Origin: Diplolepis rosae
Lineage: Eukaryota > Arthropoda > Insecta > Hymenoptera > Diplolepididae
Direction of reading: 5' to 3'
Assembly (NCBI GenBank): GCA_030998225.1
Contig: JAPYXD010000704.1
Location: forward strand, 1,736,001 to 1,800,000
DNA: 64,000 bases
Positions 48,457 through 57,468 of this stretch are shown piece by piece. The translations under genes were made by a program, and so were the position numbers. Every line of letters begins with the position of its first letter. The first letter of the stretch is position 1. The notes beneath the pieces are model-generated. The model did no database searches and was not told where the DNA came from. It saw only the letters and a list, made by a program, of their open reading frames with translations.

Positions 48457-48675
48457 CACAGAGAAAAGTGGATGTTTAGAATTAACATCTAGATGTTTAA
48501 CTATGGGACAGCCATCTTATATATTTAGTTGTAATATCTAGATATTCAGCTGTAATATCTAAGATGTTAAAATATGCAGAGATTAATATCTTAGATATTA
48601 CAGTTGAACATCTAGATAATACAATTGAACATATAAGATGGCTGTCCCATAGTTGAACATCCATTTTTCTCCGTG
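48457..48675. mobile_element. Foldback MITE with CACNGAGAAAA tips
   Basis: The left tip CACAGAGAAAAGTGGATGTT and the right tip inverted, CACACGGAGAAAAATGGATG, bracket inverted blocks GGGACAGCCATCTTATAT and ATATAAGATGGCTGTCCC. TG flanks both sides (48455-48456 and 48676-48677). The interior repeats TAATATCTAGATATT-type dyads. Confidence 0.8.
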
Positions 48676-48709
48676 TGTTAAATAAAAAAATTTAAAAAAA
48701 CCCCGGTCA

Positions 48710-49047
48710 CACTGATAGAAAGGAATGGCTGTTACAACGATATTTATGATTAATTTAACCTTACCTTATTGCTGGCATAGATACAGCCATATGAGATTTG
48801 TATTTTAACCATCCGAATATAACTGAATAAATATGAACGAATCAACCATATTATTGGTTGCTATGGAAAAATGTATTGTTAGCCTTCCCATATTATATTT
48901 CTGATTCGACCAGTTTCACTTACAATATTTTGATTTCTGTATTAAACATCCTGTGTTGTTCAGAGAGACATATTATTTTATAAATACAATTATAAATTCC
49001 CAGCCTGCAACCGAATGGCTAAAACTCCCGAACCATTTCTATCAGTG
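48710..49047 (-). mobile_element. CACTGATAG-tip MITE, copy B
   Basis: Inverted copy of 14562-14875 with matching tips (CACTGATAGAAAGGAATGG and CCATTTCTATCAGTG) and with CA on both sides. It lies inside the 3.7-kb foldback. Confidence 0.85.
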
Positions 49048-50793
49048 CACATGTCTCGGGAGATTGTGGTGAAAATTTCTAACAGTTACATACAGACTCT
49101 TATGACTCGTCTCAAATTTCATAGCCCTCCTTTGTCACAGTCTCTGGACATCTTGTGGACATATTTACACAATTTTTTCTCCTTTTTATTTAACCGAGAC
49201 TTTCCAAAGCAAAAAACCTAACGCTCCACTCGACTTTACAAAGCCTTTTCCAAGTCAGTTTCCAAGTGCAACTCAGTTTTCAAGTAAAATCCGTAGTGTC
49301 AAGAGTTATTTGTCAAAATTATGTGCCTATCCTGTTCGCGACGAAAGAAAAGGAAGAAAAAAGGAATTTTGTGTGTGTCATTTGGATTAATCTTTTTTAT
49401 CATCGTTTTTTATGTCTACTTAATAAAATAACAGGTCAGTTTTCGTTAACAGTGTTTTTTTGGTGATGAGCTCGCACTTTTTGACTTTTTATCCCGCAAT
49501 GTTTATCCGTCACATGTGCTATTTTTAAATAAATTTTCTTCTCCCCTTAGTAATTTTACAGAACTAAATTTTTGTGTACTTTTTATTTTCTTGCAAATCG
49601 AATTTTTTAGACCATTTTTATAGTTTCACTTATACAATTCATTTACATCGGTTTACCAAAATTGTTATCTGTTACACGTGCTACTTTTAAGTCTCTCTTG
49701 TTGGTAACTTTTTCAAATTAAGGTTTACAGTTTTATTTTTTAGCTAATTTAGTTATTTATACCAATTTTATAATTTCAAACTTGCAATTCGTTTACATCA
49801 TTTTTAACAGAATGCTCATCGGTCACACGTTCAAAATTGTTCAAGTTCTTCTTTTTTACCTTTATAGAGAAAATTGTTCCGTACAGTTAATTTACATTTA
49901 GTTTAGACCCATTTTATAGTTTCACATGTATAATTCATTTATATAATTTTATTACAATGTTTATCCGCCACACGTGCTATTCTTTAAGTTTCTCTTTAGT
50001 AATTTTACAGAAAAAATTTGTTCTACAGTTTTTGTTACAGTTTTACTGTATCGCAAATTTAGTTATTTAGTCCAATTTTATAGTGTCAAACTTTGCAATT
50101 TTTTTACATCATTTTTTAACAGTATGTTCATCGGTCACACGTTCAAGATTTCAAGTTTCTTCCTTTGTCTTTTTATAAGAAATTTTTCTGTACAGGTTTT
50201 TTTACATTTTACATTTTTTACATTTAGTTTAGACCATTTTTATAGTTTCACTTATACAATTCATTTACATCGGTTAACCAAAATTGTTATCTGTCACACG
50301 TGTTACTTTTAAGTCTCTCTTGTTAGTATTTTTTTCAAATTAAGGTTTTACAGCTTTACCTTTTAGCAAATTTAGTTATTTAGACCAATTTTTTAATTTC
50401 AAACTTGCAATTCTTTTACATTATCTTTAAAATAATTTTCATCGGTCACAGTTTCAAATTGTTCAAGTTTCTTCCTTTGTATTTTTATAGAAAAATTTTT
50501 TTTTCTGTATAGTTCATTACATTTAGTTTAGACCATTTTTATAGGTTCACATGCATAATTCATTTATATCATTTTATTACAATGTTTCTTTAAGGTTCTT
50601 TTTAGCAATTTTACGGAAAAAAAATTTTTGTACAGTTTTGTTACAGTTTTACTGTATTGCAAATTTAGTTACTTAGTCCAATTTTATTTTCACACCTGCA
50701 ATTCTTATATCACTTTTTTACTACAATGTTTATCCGTCACACGGTCAATTTTTAAGATTCCTCCTTTGTATTTTTTATAGAAATAAATTCTCA

Positions 50794-50836
50794 CTGATGA
50801 GGACTCCAACCTGAGTCGAAACGTTTGAAAGAATGT
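50794..50836 (+). ncRNA. Hammerhead-ribozyme-like core, right arm
   Basis: The plus strand has CTGATGA at 50794-50800, then G, GACTC, loop CAACCT, GAGTC and GAAAC. Downstream, ACGTT can pair with AATGT (one G-U) around TGAAAG to form stem III, leaving GTA as a possible cleavage triplet. Stem I pairs poorly in register (CTCA with TGAG is offset by four bases). Hammerhead motifs are known in Penelope-like elements and retrozymes. Whether this one folds or cleaves is unknown. Confidence 0.4.
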
Positions 50837-50896
50837 AAAAACTGAGTTTTCATTATTTCTGGACCCTAAAGCCAATTTATACATATATCGAATATT

Positions 50897-51649
50897 AAAA
50901 ATAATATTTGCTCAAATTAATATTGTCTAAAACGTTTTTAAGAAAATTTTGAATAATGAAAGATTTTTCACACTTTTAGTAGTTTATAAACTCATTTATT
51001 AATATAATAGGGGGAAGTATTCAATTACCGAGCCGGTTACCAGTTCCCGAGTCGTTAAAGTTACTTTTGCAGATTGACAGCAAATTATATTGCAAATATG
51101 AAATACAGTAATGTTATATAGTATGTCTTTGTTTTATGTTGACATGAAAAATTCTACACTGTAAAAAGAAGTTCTTTTTTTACGATTTAATATATTTAAT
51201 TATGTATCCTAACAATCTGAAAGACACCATTTTTTTTCATTCTCTACATTACTTCTGTCATTTTCATTTCATAAGTTGTGTATTTATGAGGCCCCATTGT
51301 TTCATTTGAGTATAACCGTAGTACGTGAAATAAATCAACATTTCTACAAATAACCTTTAATTGTTTGAATAAGATGCTTAGTATTTTTCAAAATTTAAAT
51401 CGGTAAAAGGTACCGAATTCTCGTCGAGCTCCATTTATCAATTTTTTAACTTGAAAAATAGGGTTCATACATTTATTGAATATGCACAATTTTTTGACTT
51501 TATTGATCGCGAGAGAGTAACAATTGCGTGTCTTGTCTTGATTAGGTATATATAATTAAAATATACAGTGGAAAGTTTATCATATGTTTTTGTTTTTTAA
51601 TTATATATAAAAAAGCTAATTACTATAATAACTATAATAGTTATATAGT
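50897..51649. other. Unassigned AT-rich DNA
   Basis: No feature is recognised between the foldback and the retrotransposon. The retrotransposon inserted into a TA-rich stretch ending GTATAT. Confidence 0.4.
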
Positions 51650-51653
51650 ATAT

Positions 51654-52509
51654 TGTAAGCCTACACTCTAAAGCCCCTGCCGCACGGCAACCACGCGCGC
51701 CACACAGCAAGCACGAGAGCACTGCAATCCTCATGCAGGCGCGACCGCGAAACGCAGGCGCAAGATCTCCCCCCTTACTACGACATCCTCCCACCACCAC
51801 GAGCTGGACCAAAGTGGGAGAAGGCCTGAAGATGTATAAAAGCAGGATGCTGAGTAGACAACAGCATTCTGGTGGCTCGCAAGCGAGTCGCGGACAGCAC
51901 TGAAGTGTTCTCTGGACAGGCTAAAGGGTTGCTACCTTTTAGACGAGTCTAGATTCACTTCTTTGGTACGCTCTCGAGACAGGCTCTGGGGTTGTTGCCC
52001 TGGTGACGAGTCTCGATTCGTGCTGAAATCACGAGTCCCTAAGAGTGGCTTCCTTGAGTCAAGCAAGCAAGCCCTCTTGGCATTCTATGTCTGCGACTGC
52101 GGGTAAGCTCGCGAGAAGCAACTGCGATAAGACCCAACCGTGGGCACATTTGTTACGCGTTAGGGGAAATACCAAATGTAATAGTCCTAGGTTGCGCGGT
52201 TTCACCGGATAGAGAAATAAAATTAGAGCAGACGCGTTATTAATCAACTCCGCGCGTTAGAATAAGATAATTAGAGTTAAATCACTTAGGGATATTGAAT
52301 AAAATGTGACGATCCCTCTCTTTCTTTTTTGTATGTTTAATCGTTAAAGACATTGTTAATTAAGATTCTCTCTAAATATGTACAGGGACGTCACCGCAAT
52401 TATTATAATAAAAAAACATTGACCACTACTTACTACAGCTTCTTCTCTCATGCACGAACCCCACATCAGAAAGATAATATTAAAGAATAGAATAAAAAAA
52501 AAAGATACA
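51654..52509 (+). repeat. 5' LTR, 856 bp
   Basis: It begins TGTAAGCC and ends GATACA (TG...CA). A TATA box, TATAAA, lies at 51835-51840, and AATAAA-type signals occur near 52215, 52298 and 52408. A GC-rich segment at 51660-51800 forms much of U3. Confidence 0.97.
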
Positions 52510-52510
52510 T

Positions 52511-52528
52511 TGGCGCCCAACGTAGGGC
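52511..52528 (+). other. Primer-binding site
   Basis: TGGCGCCCAACGTAGGGC starts one base after the 5' LTR. TGG complements the CCA end of a tRNA, as required for minus-strand priming. The specific tRNA was not identified. Confidence 0.85.
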
Positions 52529-52665
52529 ATGAAGAGTGGAAAAAGATCTGAAGTAGGTCATGAACCCATTGGATCTATTTAAAAAAAAAATAAATAAATA
52601 ATAATAATAATAAATAAATAAATAAAGTAAGGGGATAAAAGAACTAGATAAGCTTTGAATCTCTT

Positions 52666-53712
52666 ATGAAACCAAAGAAAGAAGACAAGAAAATGAGTCG
52701 CCAAGGACTGCGATCAACGAAAGATGATGATAGAAATGTAACGGAAGAACCGAGTGACGAGCAAGGAGACCTGGACAACACACTTACCGAAATGTCTAGA
52801 GAAGGGGAGACTACAAGTATGCTGAGGCCAGGGGGGCAAGAAGTGGAAGCTGTACACAGCAATAAAAAAATAACGGGAATAATCGCACGTAAATTAGACG
52901 ATTTAGAAAAGAGAGTAAAGAAGATGATGGAAGAAGAAAATAAACACCGAGAAAAGTTAGATACAGACAAAGAGAAAAATCTACAGAAGAAACTGGCTGG
53001 AATGGAAGCAGGAGTCAACCGGTCACTGGAAATAACGACAGGAATTACACAAACATTGGAGGAAAGAAATACCAGAATAGAAGCCCAGGTCAACAGACTA
53101 GAGGCTCAACAGACAAGGATGATGGAGAGATTAAACACAGAGGAACTCCCAGGAGCAACCCGGACCTCAAATATAAAGTATGTGCTCCCAGAATTTCGAG
53201 GAGACACAAGTCCTATAAGGTATATGCACCAAATAAAGCAGTATTGGGAAGCAGTAGAACCAAAGGAAAGTGACACCCACTACCTCATCGAGAGATCACT
53301 GACTGGACCACCTGGAGATTGGTGGCAAATCGTGAAAGAAGATGTAGGTAATTTCCAAACGTTCCTAAGCAAGTTCTCACGACGATATTGGAATGAACAA
53401 GCTCAACATGAGCTAAGGAGAAAGTTAGAGTTTGGTCGATATCAACAAGGAAAAATGAACCTCAGGGCAGAATACGCAATACAATTATACGCAGAAGCTA
53501 AAGAACTGCGACCATCACTATCATCAATCGAAATGATACAAAAACTCGCAAGACATTTCAACGAAGAGATCAAACATGCCATCGTAGGACGGGGCATTAC
53601 ACACGTCGAACAATTAATTGAACTCTTGGAAAATTTCGATAAAATTGGACCAAGTAACACACTTAGAGGAGAAAACATAGAGCCTAGGCAAAGGAACTTG
53701 GAAGAGCCTTAA
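52666..53712 (+). CDS. gag: Gag polyprotein, interrupted by an in-frame stop
   Basis: 348 codons from the first ATG after the leader. The N-terminal third is charged with coiled-coil-like heptads (about residues 65-165). From about residue 170 it has the retrotransposon Gag fold signature, with blocks such as YVLPEFRGDTSPIRYMHQIK, GPPGDWWQI and FLSKFSRRYWNEQAQHELRR. TAA at 53710-53712 ends it, but the same frame stays open for another 114 codons to TAG at 54052-54054, so the stop probably arose by a point change. No CCHC zinc knuckle is visible. Gag would package the element RNA into virus-like particles. Confidence 0.85.
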   Translation: MKPKKEDKKMSRQGLRSTKDDDRNVTEEPSDEQGDLDNTLTEMSREGETTSMLRPGGQEVEAVHSNKKITGIIARKLDDLEKRVKKMMEEENKHREKLDTDKEKNLQKKLAGMEAGVNRSLEITTGITQTLEERNTRIEAQVNRLEAQQTRMMERLNTEELPGATRTSNIKYVLPEFRGDTSPIRYMHQIKQYWEAVEPKESDTHYLIERSLTGPPGDWWQIVKEDVGNFQTFLSKFSRRYWNEQAQHELRRKLEFGRYQQGKMNLRAEYAIQLYAEAKELRPSLSSIEMIQKLARHFNEEIKHAIVGRGITHVEQLIELLENFDKIGPSNTLRGENIEPRQRNLEEP

Positions 53713-54054
53713 CATGACCGACAGTGGAATCACGCCACGCAACAACCATCATCGAGGACGCAACCTAGCGGAGGCCAGCACAACAAAACAGGACCAACGC
53801 GATATTCAGCACCAGGGCAGAGCAACACTTATAACAACACAGCAAGCCGGCAGGTAAGACAGCTGGAACAGAATCGGGACACAGACGTCACCTCACGTAA
53901 CCGACAGGCAGACGGTACCCAGTGGAGAAATCATCAACAGCCAAATTTCAGAGTCCGCAACCTGGAAATAGAAGAAGAGCGACATCAGGAAATAGAAGAA
54001 GAAGGGGACACGACACAAATAGAGCAGGGAAACATGGACACGCCGCGCCTATAG
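53713..54054 (+). pseudogene. gag: Gag C-terminal segment downstream of the premature stop
   Basis: In frame with gag, this stretch is Gln/Asn/Arg-rich (for example NTYNNTASRQVRQLEQNRD) and then Glu-rich, with no further stop until TAG at 54052. It overlaps the start of the pol frame, which is one base back. A frameshift heptamer lies 18 bases before the TAG. Confidence 0.6.
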
Positions 54055-54085
54055 AAAAGAAAGAAGTAGAAATAGCTGGCGCGGC
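54027..54085 (+). promoter_or_regulatory. Candidate -1 ribosomal frameshift signal between gag and pol
   Basis: G GGA AAC at 54027-54033 has the X XXY YYZ form in the gag frame. Eight bases later GCCGCGCC (54042-54049) can pair perfectly with GGCGCGGC (54078-54085) in an all-G/C 8-bp stem with a 28-nt loop. Slipping back one base leads exactly into the protease frame. The same heptamer is used for gag-pro in some retroviruses. The sequence features are observed; function is inferred. Confidence 0.8.
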
Positions 54086-54785
54086 ATCGGAGACAACACT
54101 GGGTACAAACATGTTACAGCATACCAGGGAAGAGCTACTGGAAGAACCAAGCGAAATCAAAATAAGCAAACGTTCGAAATGTTATGTAGCGAATGTCATT
54201 ATAGGAGGCATTATGACAACAGCTCTAATAGATACTGGTGCAGAAATTACATGCCTCTCTGAAGAATTCGTAAACAATAATAAAGAGCGTCTACGAGTCT
54301 GTTCGACCTTACCGGTCAATGGAGTTACAATAATAGGACCACTGGGAGGAAAAGCAGTCCGGTTTAAAACACAAATATACGCGGATATCCAACTACCAGA
54401 CACACTGCTTCAAGTCGTCTTCTTGGTGGTACCAAAGTTATCAAAACCATGCATAATCGGAATAGACTTATTAGACGAACTCAAGAGTAAGATTGACTTA
54501 GAAAGCAAGACGATATCATTTCCACACCTTGAGGGCAGCCCGTCCCTCAGAATAATAAATGAGGAAATCACAACACATGAATTACGGGTAGTAAATCATC
54601 TAGAAGGAAAAGAAGAGTCACAAGACATCAGCTGTGAGGAAATAAAAAAAAGCGGAAGAAGCAATAACAAAAAACCCAGAAGAGAAAAACCAACTAAGAG
54701 AAATCCTGTGGAGACACCGAGGAGTATTCAGAAAACAACCAGGTCGACTGCGGTCATATGTACACACCTTACAAGTAAGGGATAA
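54033..54785 (+). CDS. pol: Aspartic protease region of pol
   Basis: In the frame reached by the -1 shift, ALIDTGAEITCLS carries the retropepsin DTGA active site, followed by PCIIGIDLLDEL, the ILG-type motif of the family. The frame remains open upstream to before 53922, but that part overlaps gag and is not expected to be translated. The frame ends at TAA just before 54785. The reverse-transcriptase frame takes over one base later, after an A-run at about 54645-54652, so the final 40 residues or so of this frame are probably out of the true reading frame. The enzyme would mature the Gag-Pol polyprotein. Confidence 0.88.
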   Translation, partial: HGHAAPIEKKEVEIAGAASETTLGTNMLQHTREELLEEPSEIKISKRSKCYVANVIIGGIMTTALIDTGAEITCLSEEFVNNNKERLRVCSTLPVNGVTIIGPLGGKAVRFKTQIYADIQLPDTLLQVVFLVVPKLSKPCIIGIDLLDELKSKIDLESKTISFPHLEGSPSLRIINEEITTHELRVVNHLEGKEESQDISCEEIKKSGRSNNKKPRREKPTKRNPVETPRSIQKTTRSTAVICTHLTSKG

Positions 54786-55368
54786 TCAAGCCTTCATCGG
54801 AAGAAGCTACCCCGTACCTATGGCATATAGAGAAAAAGTCGAAAAGGAAATCCAGAAGATGCTTGACATAGGCATCATTCAACGCTCCAACAGTCCTTAT
54901 ATAAATCCAATTGTGCCAGTAATAAAAAAAGATGGTTCGGTACGCCTGTGTCTCGATGCAAGAAAACTCAATGAGATCCTAATCGAAGACTGGGAATGCC
55001 CAGAACCAACAGAAGTACTCTTCCATAAATGTAAAGGAATGCAAGTAATGTCAAGCCTGGATATGACAAGCAGCTTCTGGCAGATACCACTGCACATAAA
55101 TTCAAAAAAATACACAGCCTTTCAGCACCGAGGAAAAAGCTACGAGTTCAACGTGGTACCATTCGGACTGAAAACGAGCACTGCTGCACTAGTAAGAGGC
55201 TTGGATCACGCATCACAGGGCATTGGAGACCACGTGATATCATTTGTAGATGATACTCTCATCACATCAGACTCAATAGAACAGCACTCAAGACATTTAG
55301 ACGAACTACTAACAAGGCTCGAGAAAAGCAATCTAACTTTGAATCTAAATAAATCAAGTTTTTTTTAA
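54652..55368 (+). CDS. pol: Reverse transcriptase domain of pol
   Basis: Open frame containing REILWRHRGVF, SYPVPMAYREKVEKEIQKML, the template-binding GIIQRSNSPYINPIVPVIKK, DGSVRLCLDARKLNE, SSLDMTSSFWQIPL and the catalytic FVDD at 55243-55254. These are the ordered RT motifs of Ty3/Gypsy elements. The frame stops at TAA (55366-55368) because of a length change in an 8-T run (55359-55366); the next frame continues with LGF(I)LTTDG-type sequence. It would copy element RNA into DNA. Confidence 0.93.
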   Translation, partial: AEEAITKNPEEKNQLREILWRHRGVFRKQPGRLRSYVHTLQVRDNQAFIGRSYPVPMAYREKVEKEIQKMLDIGIIQRSNSPYINPIVPVIKKDGSVRLCLDARKLNEILIEDWECPEPTEVLFHKCKGMQVMSSLDMTSSFWQIPLHINSKKYTAFQHRGKSYEFNVVPFGLKTSTAALVRGLDHASQGIGDHVISFVDDTLITSDSIEQHSRHLDELLTRLEKSNLTLNLNKSSFF

Positions 55369-56092
55369 AAAGGAAACCAAGTTTTTAGGATTTATTCTCA
55401 CAACCGACGGAATACAGCCAGACCCAGAAAAAATACAAGGAATCATGGAGTTTTCCACACCTAGAAACACGAAACAACTTCGGGGATTTCTAGGATTAGT
55501 CAACTTCTACTCCAAATTCAGCAGCAAACATGCAGCAGAAACAGTGCCCCTATTACAGTTAATAAAAAAAGAAATCACCTGGAAATGGGATGAAGAAAAA
55601 CAGAGAAGCTTCGATAGAGTAAAACAGCTCTTCTGTGAAGCAGTAATCCTGTATTTCCCCGATCCAAAAAAAGAATACTACCTAGAAACTGATGCAAGTA
55701 ACTATGCACTAGGCGCAGTGTTGTATCAAAAAAATTACAGACAAGAAAAAGAGGTAATTACACTAGCGAGTCGAACCCTCAAAGGCCCAGAGTTATCGTA
55801 TTTCACCACGGAAAAAGAACTATTAGCAATTGTGTGGGCATTACAAAAATTTAGAACTTACCTACAAGGAGCACGCGTAATCAACCGGACAGACCACATG
55901 GCCCTGACCTTCCTGAGAACATGCAAATTCGTGAACGCAAGACTGACCCGATGGATATTATCAATACAGGACTACAACATTGTGATGGAGCATTGCCCCG
56001 GTCGAGAGAACATTGCAGCAGATCTACTTAGCAGACAGCACCCTGATAAACACTCAAATACGAATGCTCAAGGCAGCTGGAAAACGATCTAA
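55369..56092 (+). CDS. pol: RT connection and RNase H domain of pol
   Basis: In the third frame, FLGFILTTDGIQPDPEKI and LRGFLGLVNFYSKFS are the conserved RT C-terminal motifs. RNase H follows, with acidic residues in YLETDASNYALGAVLY, TEKELLAIVWALQKFRTYL and NRTDHMALTF, and the C-terminal NIAADLLSRQ. The frame ends at TAA (56090-56092), while the integrase frame is already open from about 56050, so another frame change lies between 56050 and 56090. Note NRTDH, where most relatives have a hydrophobic residue before TDH. Confidence 0.92.
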
Positions 56093-56679
56093 AAAACCTG
56101 AGACAGATACAAGAAAAAGACACACGATTAAATAAAATTATCAAAGCAATAAAAGCAGGAAAAGGGAAAACACAACGATACGAAATATACGAAGGAATAT
56201 TATATCGAAAAACCACAGAACAAAGACTCATCTACCTACCAAAGAAAACTCTAGAAACGTTAATATGGGAATGCCACTTAGCATATGGCCACACTGGAGC
56301 AGATAAAAATTATAAAATAATCAAGGAACACTTCTTCTATCCACGTCTGGCAAAACTACTAAGGCAAATACTCAGCACGTGTGACTCATGTCAACGAAAC
56401 AAAATACCCACCACTGCATCAATGATCATCCTGGAATCAGTTAAGCCTGATAATCCACTCGAACTCATATCAGTCGATTTCTTTGGACCACTAACAAAAA
56501 CAAAATATGGATATGAATATATATTAATCATGATAGACACATTCACCAAATATACAAAACTATATCCACTAAGAAAGGCCACATGTAATGCAACAATAGG
56601 AAAGCTGGACGATTTCATAACACAAATAGGAAAACCTCAAAAAAGTACTAACAGACAGAGGTACACAGTTTACCAGTAA
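56062..56679 (+). CDS. pol: Integrase, zinc-binding and first catalytic segment
   Basis: The HHCC zinc-binding motif is seen as WECHLAYGHTGADKN with CDSCQRNK. The first catalytic aspartate is in ISVDFFGPLTKT, followed by YILIMIDTFTKYTKLYPLRK. The frame is lost in an A-run at about 56639-56644, just before the second catalytic aspartate, and terminates at 56677-56679. Confidence 0.9.
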   Translation, partial: ECSRQLENDLKNLRQIQEKDTRLNKIIKAIKAGKGKTQRYEIYEGILYRKTTEQRLIYLPKKTLETLIWECHLAYGHTGADKNYKIIKEHFFYPRLAKLLRQILSTCDSCQRNKIPTTASMIILESVKPDNPLELISVDFFGPLTKTKYGYEYILIMIDTFTKYTKLYPLRKATCNATIGKLDDFITQIGKPQKSTNRQRYTVYQ

Positions 56680-57325
56680 GAAATGGAAAGAAGCGTTGGA
56701 AGAAAGGAATATTAAGGGGATCTTAACCTCAATTCGACATCAACAAGCCAATATGGTGGAAAGGGTCAATCGAGAACTGTCAAGGTTTTTTAGGACCTTT
56801 CTACAGGTGGATAAACACAACTCATGGTTTAATTGGGTAGAAGAAATTGAGACGATATTAAATGAATCTTATCACGACACGATAGAAGTTACACCATACG
56901 AAGCCCTGCTAGGAAGAAACCCCACCAGGCTCTGGGAAAAATGGATACCCCAAACACAGCCAAACAACAATCAGGATAGATCAGAGACAATTAAAATAAT
57001 AAGAAATAGGATAACAACAAAAGGTGAACGGCGAAATGAAAGGATAAATAGAAACAAGTCAGGACTTACCTTTTTGCCAGGCGAGCAAGTCTTAGTGAAA
57101 GCATGTAACGTTTCCAACACAGCCACAGGAAGAATTGCAAAGTTCATGGCACTGTACGAAGGCCCATACAAAATAAGGAAGCAAATTGCACGGAACACTT
57201 ACATCCTGGTCAATACGAACACTAACCAGGAGCGGGGGCAGTTTCATGCGATGGACCTCAAACCCTACCGGAGCGAACGGGACGCAGAAGAAAAGAGAGA
57301 AAGGAAGGCATCGGAGAGGGGGTAA
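56645..57325 (+). CDS. pol: Integrase, remaining catalytic and C-terminal segment
   Basis: After the frame change the second catalytic aspartate is in LTDRGTQFTSKKW and the glutamate is in NMVERVNREL. Further on come PYEALLGRNP and the GPY/F module (LYEGPYKIRKQIARNTYIL), typical of Gypsy integrases. The protein ends KRERKASERG at TAA 57323-57325. Integrase would insert the cDNA and produce the ATAT duplication. Confidence 0.9.
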   Translation, partial: VLTDRGTQFTSKKWKEALEERNIKGILTSIRHQQANMVERVNRELSRFFRTFLQVDKHNSWFNWVEEIETILNESYHDTIEVTPYEALLGRNPTRLWEKWIPQTQPNNNQDRSETIKIIRNRITTKGERRNERINRNKSGLTFLPGEQVLVKACNVSNTATGRIAKFMALYEGPYKIRKQIARNTYILVNTNTNQERGQFHAMDLKPYRSERDAEEKRERKASERG

Positions 57326-57468
57326 AAGAGGAAGCATGGACGAGGAAAAGAGAAGCGAGGCAGAATGGTCCGGAAACATAACCCCTGGACACGGGTACCT
57401 GGGAAATTCGGAAAGAAAAGCCAAAGACACTAGTTTCCTCTGAGACGCCGTACAGAGAACAAGCCAAG

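Larger units (their letters stand above)
47186..50896. mobile_element. 3.7-kb foldback element with tandem-repeat arms
   Basis: The ends are AATATTCGATATATGTATAA continuing into ATTGGCTTTAGGGTCC, mirrored exactly at the right end. Each arm is about 800-1200 bp and consists of units of roughly 195 bp that share GTGTGACNGATAAACAT-type and ATTGGTCTAAA-type blocks. Both arms carry a hammerhead-like core close to the tip. Two MITEs (48457-48675 and 48710-49047) lie in the central part. No transposase or reverse transcriptase frame is seen, and no target duplication is evident. Confidence 0.8.

Noticed and set aside
47186..50896. Matching ends considered as LTRs of a retrotransposon
   Set aside because: The ends are inverted rather than direct repeats, and no gag or pol sequence lies between them.
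52644..53093. 149-codon antisense frame
   Set aside because: Shadow of the gag coding sequence on the opposite strand.
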